A DNA stretch of 33,359 bases from Actinomycetes bacterium (lineage in GTDB: Bacteria; Actinomycetota; Actinomycetes; JAHEKZ01): contig JAJAYZ010000086.1 of assembly GCA_027118455.1 (NCBI GenBank), positions 1-33,359 on the forward strand. Direction: 5' to 3'. The notes under the pieces are model-generated. The model ran no database searches. It was not told the origin of the DNA and saw nothing but the letters and a program-made list of their open reading frames with translations. A program made the position numbers and the translations under genes. This document shows positions 25,693 through 33,359 of the stretch, in pieces. Each line of letters begins with the position of its first letter. Positions within the stretch are counted from its first letter, which is position 1.

Positions 25693-26664
25693 ATGACATG
25701 GATGGTGACCGGCGGAGCCGGCTATATCGGCGCTCACATCGTGAAGTCGCTCAAGGAGTCCGGCCACGGGGTCGTTGCCTTCGACGACCTGTCGACCGGT
25801 GAATCTCGCAAGGTGCCGTCAGACGTCCCCTTGGTCGAGGCGTCAGTGCTGGACGCCGTCGCTGTCGAGAAGGCTATCCGCGAGCACGACGTGACAGGCG
25901 TCGTGCACATGGCGGCCAAGAAGGCGGTCGGTGAGTCCGTCGAGCGGCCGCTCTACTACTACCGCGAAAACGTTGACGGCCTGCTCAGTCTGCTTGAGGC
26001 GATGGACGCCGCGGGCGTCAAGAAGATGGTCTACAGCTCCTCTGCGGCGACCTTCGGCATGCCCGACAGCGACGACCCGCTCACCGAGGAATTCCTCTGC
26101 CAACCGATCAATCCCTACGGCGAGACCAAGCTCATCGGTGAGTGGCTCATGCGTGACGTTGCCACGGCTGTCGGCCTCGACTGGATCTCGCTGCGCTACT
26201 TCAACGTTGCCGGGGCGGGCGGACCCGACCTCGGTGACACCGGCGTATTCAACCTGATCCCGATGGTGTTCCGCGCGCTGTCCACCGGAAAGAACCCGCA
26301 GGTATTCGGCTCCGACTACCCGACTCCAGACGGCTCATGTATCCGTGACTACATACACGTCACCGACCTCGCCGATGCCCACGTCGCGTCGGTCAAGCGC
26401 CTCGAGGGGGGTTCGGCAGCAGAGATCTTCAATGTCGGACGCGGCCAAGGTGTCTCGGTGATCGAGGTCATGGACGCGGTACGCGCAGCTACCGGCATCG
26501 AGTTCACCCACGACCTCGTCGACCGGCGGGCTGGAGACCCGGCGCGGCTCGTGGCGTCCGCTGACAAGATCCGCACCGACCTCGGTTGGTCGACGGAGAA
26601 CGACCTGGCCGCCATGGTCACGAGCGCTTGGGAGGCGTGGCAGGCCAACCCGCCTAGCGCCTAG
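25693..26664 (+). CDS. galE: UDP-glucose 4-epimerase
   Basis: Interconverts UDP-glucose and UDP-galactose. An extended SDR of 323 residues: the NAD-binding motif TGGAGYIGAH at 6-15, the catalytic YSSSAATFG serine region near 114-122 and the YxxxK pair Y142 and K146 in NPYGETKL. The ordering RYFNVAGAG and the later DYIHVTDLADAHV are typical GalE signatures. The start is ATG 25693, preceded by a -10 box and no ribosome site. It supplies sugar nucleotides for the envelope and has no metabolic tie to the purine genes around it. Confidence 0.93.
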   Translation: MTWMVTGGAGYIGAHIVKSLKESGHGVVAFDDLSTGESRKVPSDVPLVEASVLDAVAVEKAIREHDVTGVVHMAAKKAVGESVERPLYYYRENVDGLLSLLEAMDAAGVKKMVYSSSAATFGMPDSDDPLTEEFLCQPINPYGETKLIGEWLMRDVATAVGLDWISLRYFNVAGAGGPDLGDTGVFNLIPMVFRALSTGKNPQVFGSDYPTPDGSCIRDYIHVTDLADAHVASVKRLEGGSAAEIFNVGRGQGVSVIEVMDAVRAATGIEFTHDLVDRRAGDPARLVASADKIRTDLGWSTENDLAAMVTSAWEAWQANPPSA

Positions 26665-26705
26665 CCGGGGGGTTGCCCGATTCGGAGGCGGCCCGGTGGC
26701 GCCGA

Positions 26706-26711
26706 TAGACT
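26706..26711 (+). promoter_or_regulatory. Candidate -10 box of purSQL
   Basis: TAGACT would start an RNA near 26718, with a leader of about 30 bases ending in a GGAGAAG ribosome site (26740-26746) before GTG 26750. Confidence 0.4.
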
Positions 26712-26749
26712 CATCCCACATCCCGCCCATCGAGCAGCCGGAGAAGCCC

Positions 26750-26989
26750 GTGGCTCGCGTCGTCGTCGACGTCATGCTTAAGCCGGAGATCCTCGACCCT
26801 CAAGGTCAGGCCGTCCTGGGGGCCCTTACCCGCCTCGGACACTCCGACATCGTCAGCGTCCGTCAGGGGAAGCGCTTCGAGATTCTTGTCGACGCCGCAC
26901 CTGACGCCGCCGCCCTCGACCAGATCGCCAGCACGCTTCTGGCGAACACCGTCATCGAGGACTACACGATTCACGTCGAGGAGCAGTGA
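26750..26989 (+). CDS. purS: FGAM synthase subunit PurS
   Basis: The 79-residue PurS bridges PurQ and PurL in the three-part FGAM synthase of bacteria with small-type PurL. The family pattern is clear: [23 protein letters not shown] at the start, then [12 protein letters not shown], and the terminal [14 protein letters not shown] 26750 is chosen over further upstream starts because GGAGAAG lies right before it and the family begins with MARVVVDVM. Its stop overlaps the PurQ start by one base (TGATG), so the two are coupled. Confidence 0.95.
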   Translation: MARVVVDVMLKPEILDPQGQAVLGALTRLGHSDIVSVRQGKRFEILVDAAPDAAALDQIASTLLANTVIEDYTIHVEEQ

Positions 26990-27666
26990 TGTCGGCGCGG
27001 ATCGGCGTCGTCACCTTTCCGGGCTCGCTCGACGACCAGGACGCCGCCCGCGCCGTGCGGATCGCCGGGGCCCAAGCAGTCTCGCTCTGGCACGGTGACG
27101 CTGACCTCAAGGGGGTGGACGCCGTCGTCCTGCCAGGTGGGTTCTCCTACGGCGACTATCTGCGCTGCGGGGCCATCGCCCGCTTCGCACCGGTGATGCA
27201 GAACGTCATCGATGCCGCTCGCGGTGGCCTGCCGGTGCTCGGTATCTGCAACGGGTTCCAGGTGCTGTGTGAGTCGCATCTGCTGCCTGGCGCCCTGATC
27301 CGAAACGACGTCCGCAAGTTCGTCTGCCGTGATCAGTTGCTGCGTGTTGAGACTGCGAACACCGCCTGGACGTCTGATTTCGCAGATGGACAGGAGATCC
27401 TCATTCCGCTGAAGAACGGCGAGGGGGGATTCGTCGCCGACCAGCGCACGCTCGACCAGCTCGAGGGCGAGGGTCGCGTCGTCTTCCGCTACCTGCACGA
27501 CAATCCGAACGGCTCCTACCGCGACATCGCCGGTATCACGAACGACCGAGGCAACGTCGTCGGTCTGATGCCGCACCCTGAGCACGCTGTCGAAACGCTC
27601 ACCGGCCCTTCGCTGGACGGGCTCGGGTTCTTCTCCTCTGTGATCAGCCAGCTGGTGGATGCATGA
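26989..27666 (+). CDS. purQ: FGAM synthase glutaminase subunit PurQ
   Basis: Releases ammonia from glutamine for PurL. A class I glutamine amidotransferase of 225 residues with the nucleophile C87 in LGICNGFQ and the histidine-glutamate pair H196 and E198 in GLMPHPEH. The glycine-rich [14 protein letters not shown] loop and the FVCRDQLLR region are PurQ features. ATG 26989 overlaps the purS stop, with GAGGAG five bases ahead; the in-frame GTG three bases earlier is less likely. The stop overlaps the purL ATG by four bases. Confidence 0.96.
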   Translation: MSARIGVVTFPGSLDDQDAARAVRIAGAQAVSLWHGDADLKGVDAVVLPGGFSYGDYLRCGAIARFAPVMQNVIDAARGGLPVLGICNGFQVLCESHLLPGALIRNDVRKFVCRDQLLRVETANTAWTSDFADGQEILIPLKNGEGGFVADQRTLDQLEGEGRVVFRYLHDNPNGSYRDIAGITNDRGNVVGLMPHPEHAVETLTGPSLDGLGFFSSVISQLVDA

Positions 27667-29936
27667 CGCGGCACGTCGACACAGTCAAGGATGCGGAGAC
27701 CACCCCCGAGACAGACCAGCCCTACGCAGACCTCGGCCTCAAGAGCGACGAGTACCAGCTGATCCGCGAGCACCTCGACCGCCGCCCCACCAGCAGTGAG
27801 CTCGCGATGTACTCGGTCATGTGGAGCGAGCACTGCTCCTACAAGTCGAGCAAGGTGCACCTACGTCAGTTCGGCGAGAAGGTTCCAGCTGAAGCGAAGG
27901 ACATCCTGCTCGTGGGAATGGGCGAGAACGCTGGCGTCGTCGACGTCGGCAATGACCTTGCTGTGACGTTCAAGATCGAGTCGCACAACCACCCGTCCTA
28001 CGTTGAGCCGTATCAAGGCGCAGCCACCGGCATCGGCGGAATCGTTCGTGACATTTTGACGATGGGTGCCCGCCCGGTGGCGGTCATGGATCCCTTGCGC
28101 TTTGGCCCGGCCGACGCACCCGAGACACACCGCGTCCTACCAGGAATCGTGGCTGGCATCGGCGGCTACGGAAACTGCCTGGGCCTGCCGAACATCGGCG
28201 GCGAGGTTGTCTTCGACCCCACCTACATCGGGAACCCCCTCGTCAACGCGCTCTGCGTCGGAGTCGTCCCGCACGACCGCATTCAGCTCTCCGCGGCGAC
28301 CGGTCCCGGCAACCACGTCGTCCTCTTCGGCGCCAAGACCGGCGGCGACGGCATCGGTGGGGTCAGCGTCCTGGCGTCCGAGTCGTTTGACGACGGTGAT
28401 GGCAGCGGGGGCCCCAACAAGCGGCCCAGCGTGCAGGTGGGTGACCCGTTTGCTGAGAAGGTATTGATCGAGGCTTGCCAAGAACTCTTCGAGCAGCAGC
28501 TCGTCGTGGGTATTCAAGACCTTGGCGGTGCTGGCATCTCGTGCGCAACCTCAGAGATGGCATCCAACGGTGACAGCGGGATGCACGTCTGGCTCGACCG
28601 CGTCCCGCTGCGCGACTCCACGCTCGCGCCTGAGGAGATCCTCATGAGCGAGTCGCAAGAACGCATGTGTGCCGTCGTCGCTCCAGCCAAGCTCGACGCG
28701 TTCATGGCCGTCTGCCGTAAGTGGGACGTGGAGGCGGTTGTCATCGGTGAGGTGAACGACTCCGGGCGACTGACGATCGAATGGCACGGTGACCAGATCG
28801 TCGATGTTCCGCCCAAGACTGTGGCGCACGACGGGCCGGTCTACGAGCGGCCGTATGCGCGTCCGATCTGGCAGGACGCACTGCAGGCGGACGCCCCGAC
28901 GAAGCTGTCGCGTCCGTCGTCCGGCGATGAGTTGCGCGAGACGCTGTTGTCCCTTCTGGGCAGTCCCAACCTGGCGTCGAAATCATGGGTCACCGACCAG
29001 TACGACCGGTACGTGCTCGGCAACACGGTCCTTGCACAGCCGGAGGACTCCGGCATCGTGCGCATCAATGAAGACGGCCTCGGCATTGCGATCAGCACCG
29101 ACGGCAATGGGCGCTACGGGAAGCTTGATCCTTACGCCGGCGCGCAGTTGGCGTTGGCTGAGGCGTATCGCAATGTCGCTACCACCGGCGCCAAGCCGTT
29201 GGCGGTCACCAACTGCCTCAACTTCGGGTCCCCCGAAGACAGTGACGTCATGTGGCAGTTCGCTGAGACGACGCGCGGGCTCGCCGATGCCTGCCTGCAG
29301 CTTGGCGTTCCCGTTACCGGGGGGAACGTGAGCTTCTACAACCAGACCGGCGAGACGGCGATCTTGCCAACGCCGGTCATCGGCGTTCTCGGTGTCATCG
29401 ACGATGTCGCACGGCGCACACCCATGGCTTGGGACGCTGACGGCGATTCCATCTGGCTACTGGGCGAGACGGCAGATGAGTTCGGCGGATCTGAGTGGGC
29501 GCACCTCCGCGGCCACCTGGGTGGTCTTCCTCCGAAGGTTGACCTTGACCGTGAACGGCTGATCGCCGAAATCGCTGTCGCCGCATCGCGCGATGGTCTG
29601 CTTACTGCTGCGCACGACGTGTCCGTCGGTGGTCTGGGCGTCTCGCTCGCCGAGATGGCGCTGCGTTCGGGCAAGGGTGCGCGCATCTTCCTGCCCGATG
29701 GTCTCGATCCCTTTGTCGCGCTCTTCGCTGAGTCTGCCGGTCGTATCGTGTTCGTTGTCCCACGGAGTGAAGAGTTCCGGTTCACCGACATGTGCACTGC
29801 GCGAGGCGTTCCTGCAGCGAGGATCGGCGTGGTCGACTCCGAGCTCGGCGGCCTCGAGGTACAGGGTCATTTCATCGTGCCGATCGACGAGATGCGCACC
29901 ACCAGCGAGGCCACCTTCCCCGCGCTGTTCGACTAG
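27663..29936 (+). CDS. purL: FGAM synthase subunit PurL (small type)
   Basis: Converts FGAR to FGAM using ATP and ammonia passed from PurQ. At 757 residues it is the small type that needs PurS and PurQ, which are encoded just upstream, and it lacks the glutaminase domain of the large type. The catalytic histidine H57 is in [12 protein letters not shown], and the ATP site includes [10 protein letters not shown] around 103-112; glycine-rich [10 protein letters not shown] and [17 protein letters not shown] follow, and the second half repeats the fold with [15 protein letters not shown] 27663 overlaps the purQ stop. Confidence 0.97.
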   Translation: MTRHVDTVKDAETTPETDQPYADLGLKSDEYQLIREHLDRRPTSSELAMYSVMWSEHCSYKSSKVHLRQFGEKVPAEAKDILLVGMGENAGVVDVGNDLAVTFKIESHNHPSYVEPYQGAATGIGGIVRDILTMGARPVAVMDPLRFGPADAPETHRVLPGIVAGIGGYGNCLGLPNIGGEVVFDPTYIGNPLVNALCVGVVPHDRIQLSAATGPGNHVVLFGAKTGGDGIGGVSVLASESFDDGDGSGGPNKRPSVQVGDPFAEKVLIEACQELFEQQLVVGIQDLGGAGISCATSEMASNGDSGMHVWLDRVPLRDSTLAPEEILMSESQERMCAVVAPAKLDAFMAVCRKWDVEAVVIGEVNDSGRLTIEWHGDQIVDVPPKTVAHDGPVYERPYARPIWQDALQADAPTKLSRPSSGDELRETLLSLLGSPNLASKSWVTDQYDRYVLGNTVLAQPEDSGIVRINEDGLGIAISTDGNGRYGKLDPYAGAQLALAEAYRNVATTGAKPLAVTNCLNFGSPEDSDVMWQFAETTRGLADACLQLGVPVTGGNVSFYNQTGETAILPTPVIGVLGVIDDVARRTPMAWDADGDSIWLLGETADEFGGSEWAHLRGHLGGLPPKVDLDRERLIAEIAVAASRDGLLTAAHDVSVGGLGVSLAEMALRSGKGARIFLPDGLDPFVALFAESAGRIVFVVPRSEEFRFTDMCTARGVPAARIGVVDSELGGLEVQGHFIVPIDEMRTTSEATFPALFD

Positions 29937-30697
29937 TGGCCGGGATCGACGGCGGCAAAGTTGCCGCGGCCTACCTCGACCAGTGGATGCTGACCCGCGA
30001 TTGGTGTGCCGAAATCGAGGACTGGTCGGCTGCGAGCGCTATCGACGGCTGGACACTGCGTGACCTCGTCGCCCATTTCGGCCTGGTGGCGGACTCGATC
30101 CGGGCGGCTGTTGAAGTGCTCAGCGATGAGAAACCGCTTCGACTCGGCGACTACATCGCCACCTATGCCGACGATGCCGCTGCCATCGATGAACGAACCA
30201 GGGACGCGGCTTACGCGGAGGGCTTTCTCTTCGCGGTGGATGCGACGGCCGCCGTGGCCGAGCAGGCGATCGCGAGCGTCGAAGGCAACCCGGTGGTTGC
30301 GGCGCGGCGCGGTCCCATCCGCTGGGTCGACTTCCTTCGCACGCGCTGCATCGAACTGACGGTGCACAGTGACGATCTTGACCGTTCGGTCGCCGGCGAA
30401 GGCCCGCCAACGTCTCGACCGTGTCTCCAGGTCTCGACGCGGGCGCTGGCTGATGTCCTCAGCTGGCGAGCCCCAGGACGCAGCGTGGAGGTGCGGGTGC
30501 CGCCCTTTGCAGCCGTTCAGTGTATCGAGGGCCCGCGGCACACCCGAGGGACGCCGGCTGCCGTGGTCGAGATGGACCCCATCACGTTCTGCCGGCTTGC
30601 GGCTGGGCGCGTCTCGTGGCAGTCGGCGGTCGCCGCCGGTGGCGTCCGAGCGTCCGGCCTGCGGACGGATCTGGCGCCCTACCTCCCCCTGCTCTGA
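29936..30697 (+). CDS. MDMPI/DinB-like mycothiol-type protein (sterol carrier family)
   Basis: A 253-residue protein of the maleylpyruvate isomerase/TIGR03083 group. The metal triad of the DinB-like N-terminal four-helix domain is intact: H47 in LVAHFG, E140 and H144 in CIELTVHSDDL. The C-terminal part, from about 165, fits the sterol-carrier-like domain. Members use mycothiol or are orphan; the substrate is unknown. GTG 29936 overlaps the purL stop by one base. From memory, related sterol carrier family proteins lie between purL and purF in other actinobacteria; here no purF follows. Confidence 0.82.
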   Translation: MAGIDGGKVAAAYLDQWMLTRDWCAEIEDWSAASAIDGWTLRDLVAHFGLVADSIRAAVEVLSDEKPLRLGDYIATYADDAAAIDERTRDAAYAEGFLFAVDATAAVAEQAIASVEGNPVVAARRGPIRWVDFLRTRCIELTVHSDDLDRSVAGEGPPTSRPCLQVSTRALADVLSWRAPGRSVEVRVPPFAAVQCIEGPRHTRGTPAAVVEMDPITFCRLAAGRVSWQSAVAAGGVRASGLRTDLAPYLPLL

Positions 30698-30905
30698 GCC
30701 TCCGTGGGTAGCGCGACAGTTCGAAATGTCCGAACCGGTGTGTCATGGCCCCAGTGGTTGGGGGACGGAGCGTGACGGGGAGCAGCCCCATGATCGCTCA
30801 CCGTGACGGTGTGATAACAATTCGTGTCCGGCGTGGCCTTGGTTCTGTCGCCCTGTTCGCCGGAGACGTAGTGTGCGCCTGAGTCCAATGGGGAGATCGA
30901 TATTC
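30698..30905. promoter_or_regulatory. Regulatory region upstream of the potA-type gene
   Basis: The region carries GTTCG-aaatgtc-CGAAC (30719-30735), a perfect 13-base palindrome CACCGT-g-ACGGTG (30799-30811) followed directly by TGTGATAAC (an extended -10-like sequence), and TAGTGT (30869-30874) as a second -10 candidate. GGGGAG (30890-30895) is the ribosome site. The palindrome is well placed as a repressor site, but no binder is known. Confidence 0.4.
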
Positions 30906-31973
30906 ATGCCGGAAGCCATCCAGGTTTCCCCCGCAGCCAACGTCGGCGCCAAGCCAGTTGCGGTGACCTTGCGCGGGCTGAGCAAGAGCTTTGGGGACGT
31001 GGTCGCTGTCGACGGCGTCGACCTGGACATCTACGACGGCGAGTTCTTGACACTGCTCGGGCCGTCCGGGTCCGGCAAGACGACCGTCCTTCGCATGATC
31101 GCTGGTTTTGAGCTGCCGACGGGCGGGAGCGTCGAGCTCAATGGGCACGACGTCACCAACCGTGCTCCCTTCGAGCGGGACGTCAACACCGTCTTCCAGG
31201 ACTACGCGCTCTTTCCGCACATGACAGTCGCCCAGAACGTCGAGTACGGGCTGCGCGTCAAGAAGGTGCCCAAGGGCGAGCGTCGTCAGCGTGCGCTGGA
31301 GGCGCTGGCCAGCGTCCAGCTAGCCGGTTTCGAGCAGCGCAAGCCTTCCGAGATGTCGGGAGGCCAGCGTCAGCGGGTCGCCCTCGCTCGAGCACTCGTG
31401 AACCGACCAAGCGTCCTGCTCCTGGATGAGCCGCTCGGCGCGCTTGACCTCAAGTTGCGTGAGCAGATGCAGGTTGAGCTCAAACAGCTGCAGCGCCAAG
31501 TGGGGATCACCTTCATCTTCGTCACGCACGACCAGGAAGAGGCGCTGACGATGTCCGACCGGATCGCGGTTTTCAACGCCGGGCGCATCGAGCAGGTGGG
31601 GACGCCGGCGGATGTGTACGAGCGTCCGCTCACCCCGTTCGTCGCCGGATTCGTTGGGACGTCGAACCTCCTGCAGGGAACGGTGGCTGAGAAGATCCTG
31701 GGAACCTCAGGAGTCTTCAGCATCCGGCCAGAGAAGATCCGCATCGCGAAGCCGCTCGACAGGCCCAGCACCGGTGAACACTCCGCGGCAGGAGTCGTCC
31801 GCGACGTGGTCTATGTCGGGGCGGCCACCCGCTTTGTCGTTGATCTAGAAGCCAGCGGCTACCTCGTGGCGTTGCAGCAGAACTTGCAGACGTCGTCGAT
31901 GGATGTGCTGGGCATGCGCGGGCGCCAGGTGCAGCTGATTTGGCGTCGTGAGCACGAGACAGCGGTGGGCTAG
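30906..31973 (+). CDS. potA: Spermidine/putrescine-type ABC importer, ATPase
   Basis: A 355-residue ATPase of a polyamine-type importer. Walker A GPSGSGKTT is at 52-60, the signature MSGGQRQRVALARAL starts at residue 150, Walker B VLLLDEP is at 170-176 and the switch histidine is in FVTHDQEEA. A C-terminal TOBE domain with SIRPEKIRI follows, as in PotA. I chose ATG 30906 because GGGGAG precedes it and the family begins here; ATG 30888 and GTG 30873 are alternatives adding 6 or 11 residues. The protein should power a PotB/PotC-like permease; the next gene is the binding protein, and a permease begins near the end of the window. Confidence 0.9.
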   Translation: MPEAIQVSPAANVGAKPVAVTLRGLSKSFGDVVAVDGVDLDIYDGEFLTLLGPSGSGKTTVLRMIAGFELPTGGSVELNGHDVTNRAPFERDVNTVFQDYALFPHMTVAQNVEYGLRVKKVPKGERRQRALEALASVQLAGFEQRKPSEMSGGQRQRVALARALVNRPSVLLLDEPLGALDLKLREQMQVELKQLQRQVGITFIFVTHDQEEALTMSDRIAVFNAGRIEQVGTPADVYERPLTPFVAGFVGTSNLLQGTVAEKILGTSGVFSIRPEKIRIAKPLDRPSTGEHSAAGVVRDVVYVGAATRFVVDLEASGYLVALQQNLQTSSMDVLGMRGRQVQLIWRREHETAVG

Positions 31974-32003
31974 CCAGCCGCTGACAACAGAACACGCAGG
32001 ATT

Positions 32004-32029
32004 CCGGGAGCCGTCGGCTCTCGGGTTTT
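32004..32029 (+). terminator. Intrinsic terminator-like hairpin between potA and the binding-protein gene
   Basis: CCGGGAGCC (32004-32012) pairs with GGCTCTCGG (32016-32024) with one G-U pair and a three-base loop, and a T4 run follows at 32026-32029. It lies 23 bases before the GTG of the lipoprotein gene. Confidence 0.7.
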
Positions 32030-32051
32030 CAGAAGATGGATGGAGGATCCG

Positions 32052-33248
32052 GTGCAGAGAAAGCGTCTGCTAGCGGTAGGTGCGCTCGTCGCGTCTGCTT
32101 CGCTGGTGCTGGCCGCGTGCGGCAGCGACAACAACGGCGATTCTGGTAGTTCGGCGACACCGCCGGACAACCAGGCGCTCCAGGAGTTGGGGGCCAACGA
32201 GGGACAGCTCCGGGTTCTCGCCTGGCCTGGATACGCCGAGGACGGCCAGGCGTACAAGAACCAGGACTGGGTAACCCCCTTCGAGCAGGAGAGTGGTTGT
32301 GACGTCACCGTCACGACGTTCGGCACCTCGGACGAGTCCTTCACCAAGATGGATTCGAAGCAGTACGACGTGGTCTCGGCCTCAGGTGACGCATCGATGC
32401 GTCTGGTGTACGCCGGTCTTGTTGACCCGATCAATCTCGACCTGATCGACACCTACGGCGACATCTTTGATGACCTGAAGGACAAGCCGTGGAACTCCGT
32501 CGATGGCGTGCCCTACGGCGTGCCACACGGTCGCGGTGCCAACCTGCTCATGTACAACACCGACAAGGTCAAGCCAGCTCCAACGTCGTGGGCACCCACG
32601 TGGGACGCCAACAGCCCCTACGCAGGTCATATCACGGCCTACGACAACCCGATCTTCATCGCGGACGCTGCGCTCTACCTGAAGTCGACACAACCAGATC
32701 TCGGAATCGAGAACCCGTATGCCCTCGACGAGGCTCAGCTGACTGCAGCCAAGGAACTGCTGATGCAGCAGGCCCCGAACGTTGGCGAGTACTGGAGTGA
32801 CGCCTTTGCGTCGATCGATTCTTGGGTCAAGGAGCGCAACTACATCGGTACGACGTGGCAGTACAACGCCAACTACGCCCAAGGCCAAGGTGCACCGGTT
32901 AAGGCGCTCCTGCCATCCGAGGGATCAACGGGATGGTCGGATACCTGGATGGTCGCGCACGATTCGCCGAACGTGAACTGTGCGTACGCGTGGGTCAACT
33001 ACATCACCTCGCCAGGACCGCAGGCGCAGGTGGCTGAGTGGTTCGGCGAGGCACCGGCCAATTCCAAGGCCTGCGACCTCACCAAAGACCCGAACCACTG
33101 CGACGTCTACCACGCAAATGACGCCGCCTACTGGGAGGACGTCTACTACTGGGAGACGCCGACCCCGGACTGTGCCGACGGGCGGCCCGTCACCTGCACG
33201 AGCTACGCAGAGTGGAAGACCGCTTGGGACGAGGTCAGGGCCGGCTAG
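32052..33248 (+). CDS. potD: Polyamine-type ABC importer, substrate-binding lipoprotein
   Basis: A 398-residue PotD-like extracellular solute-binding protein. The N-terminus MQRKRLLAVGALVASASLVL ends in the lipobox LAAC with C23 as the lipidated cysteine, so it should be anchored on the outer face of the membrane. The fold is the family 1-type spermidine/putrescine binder: LAWPGYAEDGQ, KQYDVVSASGD, VPYGVPHGRGANLLMYNTDK and WQYNANYAQGQ mark its lobes. GTG 32052 is preceded by GGAGG (32042-32046) with five bases between, a strong ribosome site. Which polyamine is bound cannot be told. It is cut off from potA by the hairpin at 32004-32029. Confidence 0.9.
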   Translation: MQRKRLLAVGALVASASLVLAACGSDNNGDSGSSATPPDNQALQELGANEGQLRVLAWPGYAEDGQAYKNQDWVTPFEQESGCDVTVTTFGTSDESFTKMDSKQYDVVSASGDASMRLVYAGLVDPINLDLIDTYGDIFDDLKDKPWNSVDGVPYGVPHGRGANLLMYNTDKVKPAPTSWAPTWDANSPYAGHITAYDNPIFIADAALYLKSTQPDLGIENPYALDEAQLTAAKELLMQQAPNVGEYWSDAFASIDSWVKERNYIGTTWQYNANYAQGQGAPVKALLPSEGSTGWSDTWMVAHDSPNVNCAYAWVNYITSPGPQAQVAEWFGEAPANSKACDLTKDPNHCDVYHANDAAYWEDVYYWETPTPDCADGRPVTCTSYAEWKTAWDEVRAG

Positions 33249-33274
33249 ATCACGGAGCCCTCTCGGGTGTGGGT

Positions 33275-33315
33275 GGGGCCGCGGCCCCCCCCCCACCCCA
33301 GGCCGGGAGGCCTGG
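33275..33315. other. Two perfect palindromes between the lipoprotein gene and the next start
   Basis: GGGGCCGCGGCCCC (33275-33288) is a perfect 14-base palindrome that runs into a C10 tract, and CCAGGCC-ggga-GGCCTGG (33298-33315) is a second hairpin. No T-run follows. The C10 tract may be a sequencing artefact. Confidence 0.5.
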
Positions 33316-33323
33316 CGAACAAG

Positions 33324-33359
33324 ATGACAACCCCGTCTGTTGGCGCCCCAGACCCCGTC
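33324..33359 (+). CDS. Partial gene start, probable importer permease
   Basis: ATG 33324 opens a frame of 12 codons (MTTPSVGAPDPV) running off the window. No clear ribosome site is seen. Position after potA and the lipoprotein gene suggests a PotB-type permease, but the visible residues alone cannot confirm this. Confidence 0.4.
   Translation, partial: MTTPSVGAPDPV

Noticed and set aside
30719..30735. Possible SOS box
   Set aside because: The half-sites GTTCG and CGAAC are in the reverse order from the actinobacterial LexA consensus (CGAAC then GTTCG), so it does not fit.
30808..30824. Resemblance of TGTGATAACAATTC to the right half of the lac operator
   Set aside because: A chance match; no LacI family gene or full operator is nearby. 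The site is better read as a possible -10 region.

Overview
This is a high-GC actinobacterial chromosome segment. The gene content fits the order Micrococcales or a close relative. It carries a DUF3151 protein, a mycothiol-type DinB/MDMPI protein directly behind purL, small-type PurL with separate PurS and PurQ, many GTG starts, and many starts that sit 6 to 9 bases behind a TANNNT-like -10 box (likely leaderless mRNAs). From memory, the order pyrE, trmH, dedA, DUF3151, purA and later purD, purB, purC, purSQL parallels the Mycobacterium tuberculosis neighbourhoods around Rv0356c-Rv0382c and Rv0772-Rv0803. The species cannot be named from the sequence alone.

Layout. Positions 1-187 are mostly C and G homopolymers that look like an assembly or sequencing artefact. 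188-4550 hold an amidase (minus strand), a C45-type Ntn-hydrolase and an ATP-grasp ligase with a lysine-rich tail; this is the least familiar gene group here. 4676-8894 hold two divergent pairs: a class I aminotransferase with an acyl-CoA-dehydrogenase-like protein, and a DmpA-type peptidase with a short-chain dehydrogenase. 9097-11760 (minus) hold an alpha/beta-hydrolase-like protein lacking the usual serine and a two-gene ABC exporter. 11855-17440 hold pyrE, lemA, dedA, a TrmH-type methyltransferase, DUF3151, an FAD oxidoreductase and purA. 17610-20574 hold a double GNAT protein, a cupin and a class III aminotransferase. 20604-30697 are the purine region: purD, a vapB-vapC-DUF2087 insert, purB-purC, a PPOX protein, galE, purS-purQ-purL and an MDMPI-like protein. 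30906 to the end begins a spermidine/putrescine-type ABC importer (ATPase, lipoprotein, and the first codons of a probable permease).

How genes work together. PurD, PurS/PurQ/PurL, PurC, PurB and PurA cover five steps between phosphoribosylamine and adenylosuccinate, and PurB also converts adenylosuccinate to AMP. PurF, PurN or PurT, PurM, PurK, PurE and PurH are not in the window. PyrE supplies the pyrimidine branch. A toxin-antitoxin operon is wedged between purD and purB, and its operator overlaps the purD stop codon.

Points most worth a second look: the C45/ATP-grasp/amidase group and the basic tail on the ligase; the twin-palindrome vapBC promoter and its DUF2087 third gene; a pair of near-identical 35-bp elements starting at or 1 bp after the stop codons of two unrelated genes; divergent leaderless promoters that share a single palindrome; and a terminator-like hairpin between the importer ATPase and its binding protein.
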